Shown piece after piece: positions 41,846 to 51,423 of a stretch of DNA of 64,000 nt (position 1 is its first letter; the number at the start of each line of letters is the position of its first letter). The DNA lies in assembly GCA_900199595.1 (NCBI GenBank), contig FZRB01000002.1:93880-157879 (forward strand), read 5' to 3'. The stretch is from Lachnospiraceae bacterium (GTDB taxonomy: Bacteria; Bacillota; Clostridia; Lachnospirales; Lachnospiraceae). A program made the position numbers and the translations under genes. Under the pieces are notes generated by a model. That model did no database searches, was not told the origin of the DNA, and worked only from the letters and a program-made list of their open reading frames with translations.

Positions 41846-43420
41846 TCATTTCATCTGGTCATAGGTTATTCCATATTTAAGCGCAACATTTTTTGCATGA
41901 GAATTCCTATCCGGTGTGCTCTTCTTCACCCGGAAGGTATTAACTTCATCGATTATTTCCATTATAATGCTGACGACGTCGCTCTCACCATCCCACTCAT
42001 TCATCTCGCCTATATCGCTCGCCAGAGCGTGAATGTGTGTGTTGAAGATCGTGTACACACCCTTATCCTTAAGGACGTGCATCAGGTCTTTCGACAGGTA
42101 GAGCCCATCGTCAGCACTTGTTGTTGAATAAGTCTCATTAAATAAAGCAAGCGTGCCATCGTCCACTATCTTAGCTATCTCCTTAACACGTATAGCTTCT
42201 TCTCCAAGTCTTCCATAATTAATGGTAAGATTCTCATCCTGAGGAAAATGTGTAACAATCTTTCTGAACGGTATACCTGTGCACTCTGTAGCAGTCACAA
42301 ATGTACCCACTGCCGCCATAAGCGCAGCTATTCCTATTCCCTGCTCAAGTATAGTTTTTCCTCCCCTGTTAGGGCCTGTCAGGATAAACATTCTTTCTTT
42401 TGGGGTAAAATCAAAATCATTTAATACTATATCCTTTTCGCCCCTTATCACAAGACGAATGTTGTAAAAGTCCTTCAGACTGAAGCCATTTGTCGGACTC
42501 ATCTCAGGCATACATATCTTATGCCCGCACTCCCGGAGACGCTTAGCGTATCTGGCCATAGCCACATAGAAGGTCATACCTTCCAGAAGATCCGTCACAA
42601 AATAACCATCAATATTCATATGTCTGCTGAGAGTTCTTTTCAGCAGGCCGAAATATTTTTTTAAACGTTTATTCATGATTGGTTCAAGCTGAGAAAGCAC
42701 CTGATCAGGTTCTTTGATTTTTTCAAATGGATTTATCGGTATCTTGGCACCACCATTCGAGTTACCTGCAGCCTGAAGAAATGCGACGCCTGCCGCAAAT
42801 TCAACAAATGTAAGTCTCGGCTTAAAATAATAATCATTGAATTCCACATCGACGATTTCATCTATATTCAGATCAGGTGTAAGATTGATTCCCACCATCA
42901 GACTTCTTACATTTGAAAGCTCTTCAAGAAGCTTCTCAACATCAGTCTTCGCCTGCAGGAAATCTTCCTCTTTAACTATGCTTTGAAGTTTCTCCCTTAG
43001 AGAGATAAGCCCCTTTGAAGAAATATCCGCATCTTCCAGACACCTGGAAATCTGCTCCACAAGGTCAACATATACGCCAAGCTCACGCATATCCTGAAGA
43101 AGAGAATAAACCGTCACCTCTGAATTATTATGCATGATGGCATTGCTTCTGTAGTTTCTCAGAACCTTTATCTGATCCAGTGCCTTATCAAGACTTTGTA
43201 TCAGTTCATCCTTTCCCAGAAGGTCAGACATAATCTCTCTACGAAACTCTATATCTGCTCTGTCCTGAGGGATTTCGCAGAGGATCTTTTTTATGATCAT
43301 TCTTTCCTCCTCACGGGCCGCGATATCTTCTACTATCTCATCCAGCGCAAGGTCCTTCACTGCCTCATCCGGCAAAGTGAACACTTCCTTTTTAGAATCT
43401 TCACAAAACAGAATATCCAT
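41846..43420 (-). CDS. MutS-like ATPase lacking the mismatch-recognition domain
   Basis: 524-residue ABC-type ATPase of the MutS family. The N-terminal part (about 1-300) corresponds to the helical core/clamp region (REEERMIIKKILCEIPQDRADIEFR). The ATPase has Walker A TGPNRGGKT, TECTGIPF, THFPQDENLTINYGRLGEE and the Walker B/signature-like ALFNETYSTTSADDG, then FNTHIHAL. There is no domain I with the FxE motif, and the family (MutS domain V proteins) has no proven mismatch-repair role. The ATG at 43420 follows ctggagaag; it starts just before the upstream acyltransferase-hydrolase stop codon region, indicating co-translation. Confidence 0.82.
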   Translation of the reverse strand: MDILFCEDSKKEVFTLPDEAVKDLALDEIVEDIAAREEERMIIKKILCEIPQDRADIEFRREIMSDLLGKDELIQSLDKALDQIKVLRNYRSNAIMHNNSEVTVYSLLQDMRELGVYVDLVEQISRCLEDADISSKGLISLREKLQSIVKEEDFLQAKTDVEKLLEELSNVRSLMVGINLTPDLNIDEIVDVEFNDYYFKPRLTFVEFAAGVAFLQAAGNSNGGAKIPINPFEKIKEPDQVLSQLEPIMNKRLKKYFGLLKRTLSRHMNIDGYFVTDLLEGMTFYVAMARYAKRLRECGHKICMPEMSPTNGFSLKDFYNIRLVIRGEKDIVLNDFDFTPKERMFILTGPNRGGKTILEQGIGIAALMAAVGTFVTATECTGIPFRKIVTHFPQDENLTINYGRLGEEAIRVKEIAKIVDDGTLALFNETYSTTSADDGLYLSKDLMHVLKDKGVYTIFNTHIHALASDIGEMNEWDGESDVVSIIMEIIDEVNTFRVKKSTPDRNSHAKNVALKYGITYDQMK

Positions 43421-43421
43421 A

Positions 43422-45464
43422 TCACTTCTCCAGTTCTCCAACAAAATCATCTATCTTTTTAGATATAATCCCGGGATTATAATAAATCACATATGGATTA
43501 CCATCTACCAGAGCTATAGACTGAAGCTCCTTATTTGAAATCATTTTATTATACTGACTCATCCAGTTCTCGCCGTATATATCCGTTGATTTTATGTAAT
43601 TATCCAGAATAAACATAGCATGGAAATCATCCGGCAGCTTGTACCCATCAACCACCATGCAGTTGTCATATACATTTGCCTGTTCAGACAAATGCGCCTC
43701 ATGCATATAATTTCTTATAAACATTTCCTGCATAACCGGATAGTATTCCTTAAGCCCGCTTCCGTAAAACATGCTTTCAAAAAGAGGCATCTGAAATCTT
43801 ACATAGCTCGTAAAAGTCATAAACTTCTGATTAAATCCATACAGACGGGAAAGCCTCTTCATATACCATCTGTACTCTTCTACCGAATTGAAGTTACCTT
43901 CAAAGAAACGTTTTCCCAGTGCAGGGAATACCGCATCAACTCCTACAAATCCCGCAACACCTTCAGGATATTTCTCCAGGAATCTATAGCAGTAGATAGA
44001 CGAAAGCTGGTTTGGAACAAGAATTATATTCTCTGTTTTTCCTGCCTTCTCAAGAGTTTCATGTATGACATCCGCCATATAATCAGAAGTTCTTTCATCT
44101 TCTGTATCCTCGCTATAGCCCCTTCCCGGAAGGTCTATTATCATAACCTGATATGTATCGACCAGATTATCAGCCAGCGGCTTCAGGGAAAGCGTCGGAC
44201 AGCAGTCAGAATCAGCCCCCAGAAGTACTATTGTATAGTCTCCTGCACCGGCCATATAGGTTGCAACCTTTGAACCATTTACATCTACATATGATATAAA
44301 TTCATCCTGATATTTATTTACCAGTTCCTCATTATCCTTAGAAAGCTTATGCCGATACGTTGAATAAGCTGCTGTAACAACAATAAAAAGTGCAATAACT
44401 ATGAGCGCATTTCTCTTCTGATCATCGCAGAAATTCCTGAATATATCTGACTTCTCATAGAACATCTCTATCAGATCTTCAAATTTCTTTATGGCAAATG
44501 CGGAAACTGTAGAAAGAGCAAAAACAACGATAACATATAAAAATACATTTTTGATATAGCAGACAGGAGGTGTTGAATCATTCATAAAATGATGACTGAA
44601 CAGCTGAACAAACAGTCCATGAATCAGATAGAATTCCAGAGTCATACCGCCGAAAAATGATAAAACCAGTTGCGGTAACGGAAGATTATACCTCTCCTTT
44701 TCTTCCTTCATACCAGCAAGAATATAGTAAATCGCAAGACAAAAAGCAGAGGAACCTATGACCTGAAGGATCACGATCATAAGATTAATGATTCCGTAGT
44801 TCTTCATATTCAGCAGAAGATATATCTTATTTGCAAGTTCGGTAATAACAAAGCACACCATAAATATCACAGCCGAAATAATTATCTTAACTGTTTTCTT
44901 GCCTTTTTTGTTTTCTGTTTCCCCGCCCTCTTCATGATCAGCCATAAAAATACCAACCAGAAAAGCCGGCGACGCATTTATCCACCAGTTACCCTTTACG
45001 AGCAGATAACAGATAATGCTGTAGCCCAGGAGCCAGACAGACATAAGAATAAAACTATACTTATTTTCTTTTCTGAAGAACAGATAGAATCCGATATACA
45101 GAATAACAATAGTATAGATAAACCAGTTATATGGATTAAGGGGAAGCTCGATGACACTGTAAAGTGTTCTGAAAACAAGATATATGATCTGCGTAATAAT
45201 AAACACAAAAAGAATCCTGTTAAGTCGCCTTATCAGGAAACCCTTCATATAATCCTCTTTTGTGCGTACGCTCTTTATAAGCCCATATCCTGAGCAGAAA
45301 AAGAAAAATGCGACCAGCAGATAGCCTATTGGTACAAACAACTCAAGCCCCGGACGTCTTACAGTCGAAGGAAGCCAGGAAGCAGAAGTCTTCTGGCTTA
45401 AGTGGTGCATCATAATAAGAATGGCGAATACACCCAGAACATATTTAGATTTTTTCTTACTCAT
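43422..45464 (-). CDS. Membrane acyltransferase fused to an alpha/beta-hydrolase domain
   Basis: 680 residues. The first 340 form about ten transmembrane helices of the acyltransferase 3 (OafA/NodX-like) type, with MMHHLSQ (probable catalytic His pair), FFFFCSGYGLIKS and GFLIRRLNRIL. After a transmembrane segment at about 355, residues 380-680 are an extracytoplasmic alpha/beta hydrolase: IVLLGADSDCC (oxyanion region), MIIDLPGRGYSED and VPNQLSSIYCYRF. The elbow reads NQLSS in place of GxSxG, so catalysis may be atypical. A domain order transferase-hydrolase suggests coupled acyl addition and removal on a surface polymer. It precedes the MutS-like gene by overlap. Confidence 0.82.
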   Translation of the reverse strand: MSKKKSKYVLGVFAILIMMHHLSQKTSASWLPSTVRRPGLELFVPIGYLLVAFFFFCSGYGLIKSVRTKEDYMKGFLIRRLNRILFVFIITQIIYLVFRTLYSVIELPLNPYNWFIYTIVILYIGFYLFFRKENKYSFILMSVWLLGYSIICYLLVKGNWWINASPAFLVGIFMADHEEGGETENKKGKKTVKIIISAVIFMVCFVITELANKIYLLLNMKNYGIINLMIVILQVIGSSAFCLAIYYILAGMKEEKERYNLPLPQLVLSFFGGMTLEFYLIHGLFVQLFSHHFMNDSTPPVCYIKNVFLYVIVVFALSTVSAFAIKKFEDLIEMFYEKSDIFRNFCDDQKRNALIVIALFIVVTAAYSTYRHKLSKDNEELVNKYQDEFISYVDVNGSKVATYMAGAGDYTIVLLGADSDCCPTLSLKPLADNLVDTYQVMIIDLPGRGYSEDTEDERTSDYMADVIHETLEKAGKTENIILVPNQLSSIYCYRFLEKYPEGVAGFVGVDAVFPALGKRFFEGNFNSVEEYRWYMKRLSRLYGFNQKFMTFTSYVRFQMPLFESMFYGSGLKEYYPVMQEMFIRNYMHEAHLSEQANVYDNCMVVDGYKLPDDFHAMFILDNYIKSTDIYGENWMSQYNKMISNKELQSIALVDGNPYVIYYNPGIISKKIDDFVGELEK

Positions 45465-45512
45465 TAATTCCCCCTGATACTTATAAACACTTCACTTTTA
45501 ACTACGATACTT

Positions 45513-47438
45513 TTATGTAATTGTCTTAACCTTTTCCATTGAGATCAATTTCAAAAATTCTTTTTTAGGTATAGGCTTTGAGAAATAAAAGCCCTGCAGA
45601 TAATCAACCTTCAGCTTTTCCAGAAGCTTTATCTGTTCCTGCGTCTCAACTCCCTCAACCAGTATCTTTCTCTTCATCTGCTGAATCATACGAATAGTAT
45701 TCTCAAGAATGGTCATTCCCAGTTCGTTTGTTTCAGCCCCCCACAAAATACTCTTATCAATCTTTATAACATCGAAATCAAGTGTAAAAATTGAATTCAC
45801 GTTTGAATAACCGGTTCCATAATCATCCATAGAAAACATGAAGCCTTCCTTCTTAAGCCTGAAGATGACATTACTGAATATCTCATAATCACTGGCTGCT
45901 ACTGATTCGGTAACCTCAAAATTGATCATTCTCTTCCGGATACCGTATTTATCTGCTATCCCATTGATTTCCTCCACAAATCCGGGTCTCATGCAATGTA
46001 CAACCGAAAGATTCACATTGATACCACTCATTCCATATTTGTGAGGGATTCCCGATTTTATAAACTGACATACCTCTTCAAGAACGAAATTATCGATATC
46101 ATCTATAAGTCCGCTCTGTTCGGCGATAGGTATAAATTCGTCAGGATAAAGATTCCCCAGTTCTTTATCGTGTATACGAATAAGCGCCTCCGCGCCATGA
46201 AGGGTGCCGTCCAGATTATATGTAGGCTGATAGTAAACCTCATAACTGTTTTCAGAGAAGCCTCTGGATAAAGCCTCCTCTACCGTCTGCTTCCTCATAA
46301 TGAAACCGAGATCATCATCTCTAAGTACTCTCTTTTCCTTACTGACAGCGGTCTTGCCGTCCAGCATATAGAATAGTTCTGAAGTATTTTTTATCTGTGA
46401 AGGAATATCCGCTACCATAACAGTTGCATTAAGCAGTACGCTGAAATCCTTGTATTCCCAAGCATCGTCAAAACGTTTCAGTACATTTTCAGCTATAGTA
46501 TCAGCCTTATCACTCATTTCATCATATAAAGTAATAACAATAGTCGATCTGTCAGCTACATAAACATAGTAACGCTTTACTACGGATTTGATATAATCTG
46601 AAATCATATCAATAATCGCATTTATTTCCCCGCTTCCAACAAGTCTGTTTACTATATCATGATTATTGACACGTATTAAAAGAAGACTGAACTTCCTGTT
46701 ATGTTTCATACAGCCCTCTATATCAAGATTAAGGGCCGCGCGATTATAAAAGCTTGTTCCGGGGTACAGACGCTCGTCCTCATTTTCTACAGCCATCATT
46801 GCACCCAGAAGACCAAGCACTTCAGATAATATTTCAAATCTGAGAGAATACCTGATCATCTGGAGAGTAACTCCTGCCGCAACCATAACAACAAAGAATA
46901 CCAGCGCATTTTTTCTTTTTTCAGAAATAACTCTCCATGAATTAACAAGAACAACTATGGCCATCACATAATAGACAAGTGCCGCAACATAAATAAGAGT
47001 CATTCCCTTGCCACGATGATAGACATAATCTTCATAGTACCAGACAATATGCGTCAGTGGATTAGTCAGTGACATAAGCTCAGTTATCACCATAGGCATA
47101 GAGATCAGAATCATTTTCAGATTTGAGACACGGGTTGATGCAAAACTGATATTCGAGACATAGTAAAAGAACAGCGGGCAAAGTAATGTATGCGTAGCAA
47201 AATATATGTATGAACTGGCATACATAACATAAGGAGCCTTCTGAGCCAGAAATGGATTTGCTCCAAATAGTGCTGTAACAATATCATCACCCGCATTTAT
47301 AGCAAGGAAAATATATATAGTTAAGAATAGTTTGTTTTGAGTCTTATCCGTACGCTTCTGAATAATGGTATATACTATATTTACTACACATATAAGAAGT
47401 GCCGATAAGGCTATCCCGAATGCAAATGTATAATTCAT
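45513..47438 (-). CDS. Membrane EAL-domain cyclic-di-GMP phosphodiesterase with degenerate GGDEF
   Basis: 641 residues. An N-terminal block of about seven transmembrane helices (1-215) is followed by a GGDEF-like domain in which the active-site motif is replaced (YVYVADRST), so it should not make c-di-GMP. The EAL domain (about 400-640) keeps the active residues: GAEALIRI, NVNLSV, FEVTES, MDDYGTGYS, DVIKIDKSI, VEGVET and QGFYFSKP. It likely degrades c-di-GMP in response to a membrane or extracellular signal and so affects motility or matrix. Start: ATG at 47438 (or 47441) with gagggga upstream; a longer frame overlapping the previous gene is rejected. Confidence 0.9.
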   Translation of the reverse strand: MNYTFAFGIALSALLICVVNIVYTIIQKRTDKTQNKLFLTIYIFLAINAGDDIVTALFGANPFLAQKAPYVMYASSYIYFATHTLLCPLFFYYVSNISFASTRVSNLKMILISMPMVITELMSLTNPLTHIVWYYEDYVYHRGKGMTLIYVAALVYYVMAIVVLVNSWRVISEKRKNALVFFVVMVAAGVTLQMIRYSLRFEILSEVLGLLGAMMAVENEDERLYPGTSFYNRAALNLDIEGCMKHNRKFSLLLIRVNNHDIVNRLVGSGEINAIIDMISDYIKSVVKRYYVYVADRSTIVITLYDEMSDKADTIAENVLKRFDDAWEYKDFSVLLNATVMVADIPSQIKNTSELFYMLDGKTAVSKEKRVLRDDDLGFIMRKQTVEEALSRGFSENSYEVYYQPTYNLDGTLHGAEALIRIHDKELGNLYPDEFIPIAEQSGLIDDIDNFVLEEVCQFIKSGIPHKYGMSGINVNLSVVHCMRPGFVEEINGIADKYGIRKRMINFEVTESVAASDYEIFSNVIFRLKKEGFMFSMDDYGTGYSNVNSIFTLDFDVIKIDKSILWGAETNELGMTILENTIRMIQQMKRKILVEGVETQEQIKLLEKLKVDYLQGFYFSKPIPKKEFLKLISMEKVKTIT

Positions 47439-47472
47439 CATTATACTCCCCTCGGAGATTATATCTTCGCAT

Positions 47473-48351
47473 TTACCAGTCTGAATCCCAATCCGTACTG
47501 CCGGAATCCCAGGAACTTGAACTGTCCCAGGAAGAACTGCTACTGCTCCATGAGCTGTCTGAATCCCAGTCATAGCTGTCATCTGAGGTTCCGCTGTCAT
47601 ACCAGTTCGTATCCTCAAAACGTGTACCGGAATGATCATATATCTGATATTCATCATCAGTATCATCATTTATAATAGAATTCAGTTCTTCACTATTGGT
47701 AGCATAAGCCCAGGTATCATAATCAGGATCGTAAGAATACCAGGATGAGCCCTGATAATAATAATCATTTCCGTTATATCTGTAATAGCCCTTGGATGGT
47801 GATTTATCAAAAATCGCAATCAGAATAAGTGCAATCACCGCATAAATCGTAGCAAAAACCGGACTTACAAAGGGGAGAACGAAAAAGCCGATAATAATAT
47901 CTGCCAAAGTGAGCTTTTCATTCTTTTTTTTTCCTTTTCCCGAACCACTCCTGGTTCCGCCACCGCCGCCTTTACCGGAATTATTTGCCTTCTGATCAGC
48001 TATTTCTGATTTAAGTCTCTGATAGAGCTCATTTACGGCATAACCCTCATCTGAGCCCTGATAACGTACAGCTCTTTCGCCATTTGCCTTATTTTTATAG
48101 ACAACGAAATCTCCGTTACTATTCTTATATATACCAAATGCCTTAGGCTGTTTTATATCTTTTCCTATAAAGAATCTTGTAGTTTCTTCCGGTGGAAGAT
48201 TATGATCCACATACCACTGTTTCAACTCTTCAATAGTCTGCGGCTGTGTTTTTGCCACGCGGTTCACTGCAGATACGGAGCCGCCGCAATGAGGACAGTT
48301 GCTCAGGCCTTCATCGATCATCTGGCCACAGTAATCACATTTAACCTTCAT
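47473..48351 (-). CDS. Zinc-ribbon membrane protein with Ser/Asp/Trp-rich tail
   Basis: 292 residues. The N-terminus is a zinc ribbon (CDYCGQMI...CPHCGG), followed by a short domain with KQWYVDHNLPPEETTRFFIGKDIKQPKAFG and NGDFVVYKNKANGERAVRYQG, a Gly/Ser-rich linker, a hydrophobic segment (IIIGFFVLPFVSPVFATIYAVIALILIAIF) and a tail of Tyr motifs ending in Ser-Trp-Asp repeats. The ATG at 48351 has ggagg 6 bases upstream and overlaps the end of prsW by 11 bases, so the two are translationally coupled. Function unknown; the acidic tail probably faces outward. Confidence 0.8.
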   Translation of the reverse strand: MKVKCDYCGQMIDEGLSNCPHCGGSVSAVNRVAKTQPQTIEELKQWYVDHNLPPEETTRFFIGKDIKQPKAFGIYKNSNGDFVVYKNKANGERAVRYQGSDEGYAVNELYQRLKSEIADQKANNSGKGGGGGTRSGSGKGKKKNEKLTLADIIIGFFVLPFVSPVFATIYAVIALILIAIFDKSPSKGYYRYNGNDYYYQGSSWYSYDPDYDTWAYATNSEELNSIINDDTDDEYQIYDHSGTRFEDTNWYDSGTSDDSYDWDSDSSWSSSSSSWDSSSSWDSGSTDWDSDW

Positions 48352-49090
48352 TGGCTCCTCCTTCCTGCAGACCATCATCAGACGATGAAACTGTATCTTC
48401 CATACCAGGGATCAGTGTATCGGTCTTTGAAAGCTTCAAAAAATGCTTTACTGTAATAACAGTAATGATAATTTCATATATAGCAAATATAATAACAAAT
48501 ACAGGCCTCTCAGTTCTCAGACAGAAAACATAGAATCCGTGCATTGCAGCCGGTACCAGAAAAGCCTCTGCAAGATGCTTCTTCACATTCTTTTCGTCAC
48601 CGGCTCCCTCTTCATATCTGGCAAGCCCATAGAAATAACCCATGAATACTCCGAAGATTACATTTCCGATTATCATAAGGATGATCCGAAGAGCCAGCTT
48701 ATCAGAAGGATTTCTGAATATATATATGATGTTCTCAAAAATCGTAAATCCCAAAGAAACTACGATTGCATAAACAACGCCATCAAAGGTATAATTAAAT
48801 GCCCTGTCCTTCCAGGTCAGCAGCTTTAATGCAAGAAATCTTCCGCCTTCTTCTACAAGTGCGGTAAAGATAAAGCTTTCAATCAATATATAGAGCAGTG
48901 ACCTGGTATCACTGATCACAAGATTCATAGCAGCTTTGCCTAGAAGACCTAATAATACTGCACTTATGATTGTCAGTGCACCACATAAAAACAATTTTAT
49001 CAAAAGTCCCGGCGGTTCTTTTTCAACCTTATCAAATTTCCATACGATAATAAAAAGTATTATTCCGGGTATGATTGCAAGTGCATACAT
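48341..49090 (-). CDS. prsW: PrsW-family intramembrane metalloprotease
   Basis: 249-residue polytopic membrane protein with the PrsW motifs EEGGRFLAL (EExxR/K), FTIFENIIYI and HGFYVF, each in a transmembrane segment. In Bacillus PrsW starts site-1 cleavage of the RsiW anti-sigma factor; no anti-sigma gene lies nearby here, but the zinc-ribbon membrane protein encoded directly downstream with an 11-base overlap is a candidate substrate or partner. Prediction of family is firm, of substrate tentative. Confidence 0.9.
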   Translation of the reverse strand: MYALAIIPGIILFIIVWKFDKVEKEPPGLLIKLFLCGALTIISAVLLGLLGKAAMNLVISDTRSLLYILIESFIFTALVEEGGRFLALKLLTWKDRAFNYTFDGVVYAIVVSLGFTIFENIIYIFRNPSDKLALRIILMIIGNVIFGVFMGYFYGLARYEEGAGDEKNVKKHLAEAFLVPAAMHGFYVFCLRTERPVFVIIFAIYEIIITVITVKHFLKLSKTDTLIPGMEDTVSSSDDGLQEGGANEG

Positions 49091-49125
49091 CTATCCATCT
49101 CCTGTGTATAACAAAGACATTCTTA

Positions 49126-49152
49126 TGAGGAAATACTTCGTGTATTTCCTCA
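49126..49152. other. Perfect inverted repeat upstream of prsW
   Basis: Eleven-base arms tgaggaaatac / gtatttcctca around ttcgt. It sits 36 bases before the prsW ATG on the opposite side from its terminator, so it could be an operator, a leader hairpin or the end of a divergent transcript. Confidence 0.45.
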
Positions 49153-49218
49153 ATATAATAATAACACGAATTCCTATATACAACAAACAAAAAAGTATAA
49201 TTATCAGCGCTGATCAAA

Positions 49219-49264
49219 AGAAAAAAGAGACTGGCGATTTATCATCGTCTGTCTCTCTTTTTTG
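49219..49264 (-). terminator. Terminator of the membrane-anchored hydrolase gene
   Basis: Imperfect long stem between aaaaaagagactggcgat (49221-49238) and atcgtctgtctctctttttt (49244-49263), flanked by A and T tracts, so it may act on both strands. Confidence 0.7.
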
Positions 49265-49314
49265 AACACTTTGTCTTTTCTCATGTCATGATGTGGGGGC
49301 ATATCCCGCTGCCC

Positions 49315-50400
49315 TTAATGAACAGCTTCATCATAGAATTTCAAAAAGTCTGCAAACATATCTTCGTCCAGTCTGTGACTCCATCTGGCATGATCAAGAT
49401 TTGCTGTAATATATGCAGCCTTATCCTCTATGAAACGGTCTTTATTCTCTTCAGCCTGGTAATCATAATCAAGAGTTTTAACCCAATCATCAAACCCGGC
49501 GTTAAATTCATCCTTATAATCATTTTCCTGAACATTGAATATATCGTTATGACCTCTGTCTTTAAATCTTACAAAAGTGAATCGGGAATCATCCTTATAC
49601 TTTTCATAGTATTTATCATAGCCATACTCTATTCCTATAACTCCATCATCTTCACTGTGCACTACCATTACAGCTGCATCTGAAGCTTCAAAACCCTTCA
49701 TGGCGGTATTTGTCGCATATTTACCAAATTTAACCATTTCATGAATTTTTATAAATGGAGTCATAGCATATATTACACTTCCGGCCTGACCTTTACCGCC
49801 TGATTCAAACATATCGGAGGAACTGTTGAAGCCGGAGCACTCAATAACTGCCTTAACCTCAGGATGATATGTAAGCACATTACATACACAGTATCCACCC
49901 CAGCTGTGCCCGAAGAGAACAATCGGGAGATTGGAATATTCTGATTTTTCCTCAATAAATGTAATCGCATGTTCAAGATCAATGACGCCCTGTGGAGCAC
50001 CACCTACGCCATCCCCTTCACTTTTATCAGTGCCTGTAGCATCATATGCAAAAACATAGTAACCATTCTTTGCAAAATAATTTGCTACATCCATATAAGA
50101 ATTGTGTCCACCACCGCCGAAACCATGTGCAATAACTACTATTCCGCGTTGATTCTCACCAGAGCTGTACATGTAGCCCGCCAGATGCTGTCCCTTATCA
50201 GAAGTAAAACTATATTCAGTACATTCAAGGCCCTCAAAATCCTCCAGACGAAGCATGATGGGTTCATAACTGTCACCGCGGACATTAAAATTCTCATCGT
50301 ACATTTTCACGCAGAACATCCACCATCCGCCCACCAGCAGGACAATGATGCTGAGTAAAATGATTAAAATGATTTTCTTTTTTGATCTTTGCTTTTTCAT
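49315..50400 (-). CDS. Membrane-anchored alpha/beta hydrolase
   Basis: 361 residues. A basic N-terminus and a hydrophobic segment (IILIILLSIIVLLVGGWWMF) anchor the enzyme outside the cell. The hydrolase core has the oxyanion strand VVIAHGFGGGG, nucleophile Ser in LFGHSWGGY, acid in VVHSEDDGVIG and catalytic His in DRGHNDIF. The family is the BAAT/serine aminopeptidase-S33-like group of esterases and acyl hydrolases; natural substrate unknown. The ATG at 50400 is chosen because ggagaa lies 9 bases upstream; an ATG at 50415 overlaps that site. Confidence 0.88.
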   Translation of the reverse strand: MKKQRSKKKIILIILLSIIVLLVGGWWMFCVKMYDENFNVRGDSYEPIMLRLEDFEGLECTEYSFTSDKGQHLAGYMYSSGENQRGIVVIAHGFGGGGHNSYMDVANYFAKNGYYVFAYDATGTDKSEGDGVGGAPQGVIDLEHAITFIEEKSEYSNLPIVLFGHSWGGYCVCNVLTYHPEVKAVIECSGFNSSSDMFESGGKGQAGSVIYAMTPFIKIHEMVKFGKYATNTAMKGFEASDAAVMVVHSEDDGVIGIEYGYDKYYEKYKDDSRFTFVRFKDRGHNDIFNVQENDYKDEFNAGFDDWVKTLDYDYQAEENKDRFIEDKAAYITANLDHARWSHRLDEDMFADFLKFYDEAVH

Positions 50401-50533
50401 ATTATAATTCTCCATAATAAATCACTGTTTTATATCTGATGAACCTAATATAGCACAGAACATATTAAGAAGTAATTAAGAACATATCCGGCTTCACAAA
50501 GACCTGGGTGGTGACACTTTTAATATTTTTCAT

Positions 50534-51391
50534 TTAGTTAGCAGTAGGATTATCTACATAAAGGTCCGGATATCCTTTTGCTCTGAGCACTCCATCATCA
50601 CCAAGGTAATAAACTGCACCTGCTGATGTTTCCCATGTACCTTCATCTACATTATTGGTTACTGTTTCTTCTGTTCCATCTTCATAGTAAACTGTCATGG
50701 AATTTCCCAGCGCCTGGTTCTCGAGCTCATCATCTTCACCATTAGGATTTACTGTATAGAGATCCGGATATCCCTTCGCACGAAGTATATTATCTTCTCC
50801 CATGTAGTAGATAACTCCATTGGATGCAGTCCAGGTTTCATCTTTATTTATGGTTACATACTCTTCGGTTCCATCCTCATAGTATACTTTGATAGTCGTT
50901 CTTGAAAGCGGTGATTCATACGAATCATCCCCGTCTTCCTCGGCTACGATCATATAAAGGTCCGGATGTCCTTTTGCACGGAATATCTTGTCCTCTCCCA
51001 TATAATAAATAACACCGTCTTCAGTACTATATGTTCCGTCGCTGTTTTCGATCAGCTTAACTTCTTCTCCATCACTATTATAAAGAATTATCGTATTAGC
51101 TGATGACGATGTTTCAGCGGCTTCGCTTGCTGCATCATCTGCTTTCTGAGTTGTATCTGACTCATTTGAACTATTTGATTCCTTTGAACTGTCTGATTCC
51201 TTTGAATCGTCTGATTTCTTTGAATCTTTTTCCTCTTCCTTATCTGCTTTTTTCTCTTTTTCCTTTTTGTCAGATGCGCTGGAAGTAGTCACTTCTTTTT
51301 CTTTTGAATCCTTCTTACTGTCATCAGAACCACATGCAACTAACATAATGCTTAAGACCAGTACAATCAACAAACAGACAAATCTCTTCAT
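50534..51391 (-). CDS. Lipoprotein with three novel ~60-residue repeats
   Basis: 285 residues. Signal and lipobox MLVAC, then a long Lys/Glu/Asp/Ser low-complexity linker to about residue 100. The remainder has three copies of a repeat: a beta strand with YNSDGEE or YYEDGTEE, a turn with GTYSTEDG, TWTASNG or TWETSAG, then V(I/Y)YYMGED or YYLGDDG and R-A-K-G-(H/Y)-P-D-L-Y. I do not recognise the family. It follows GH3 by 32 bases in the same direction, so it may bind the same glycan or wall polymer. A terminator is not obvious; 50416-50533 has none. Confidence 0.78.
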   Translation of the reverse strand: MKRFVCLLIVLVLSIMLVACGSDDSKKDSKEKEVTTSSASDKKEKEKKADKEEEKDSKKSDDSKESDSSKESNSSNESDTTQKADDAASEAAETSSSANTIILYNSDGEEVKLIENSDGTYSTEDGVIYYMGEDKIFRAKGHPDLYMIVAEEDGDDSYESPLSRTTIKVYYEDGTEEYVTINKDETWTASNGVIYYMGEDNILRAKGYPDLYTVNPNGEDDELENQALGNSMTVYYEDGTEETVTNNVDEGTWETSAGAVYYLGDDGVLRAKGYPDLYVDNPTAN

Positions 51392-51423
51392 AATAAATAC
51401 TATCTCCTATTCTCATTTCACTC

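Noticed and set aside
43130..43462. 110-codon plus-strand frame over the MutS-like and acyltransferase junction
   Set aside because: It is antisense to two well-supported genes and shows no domain.
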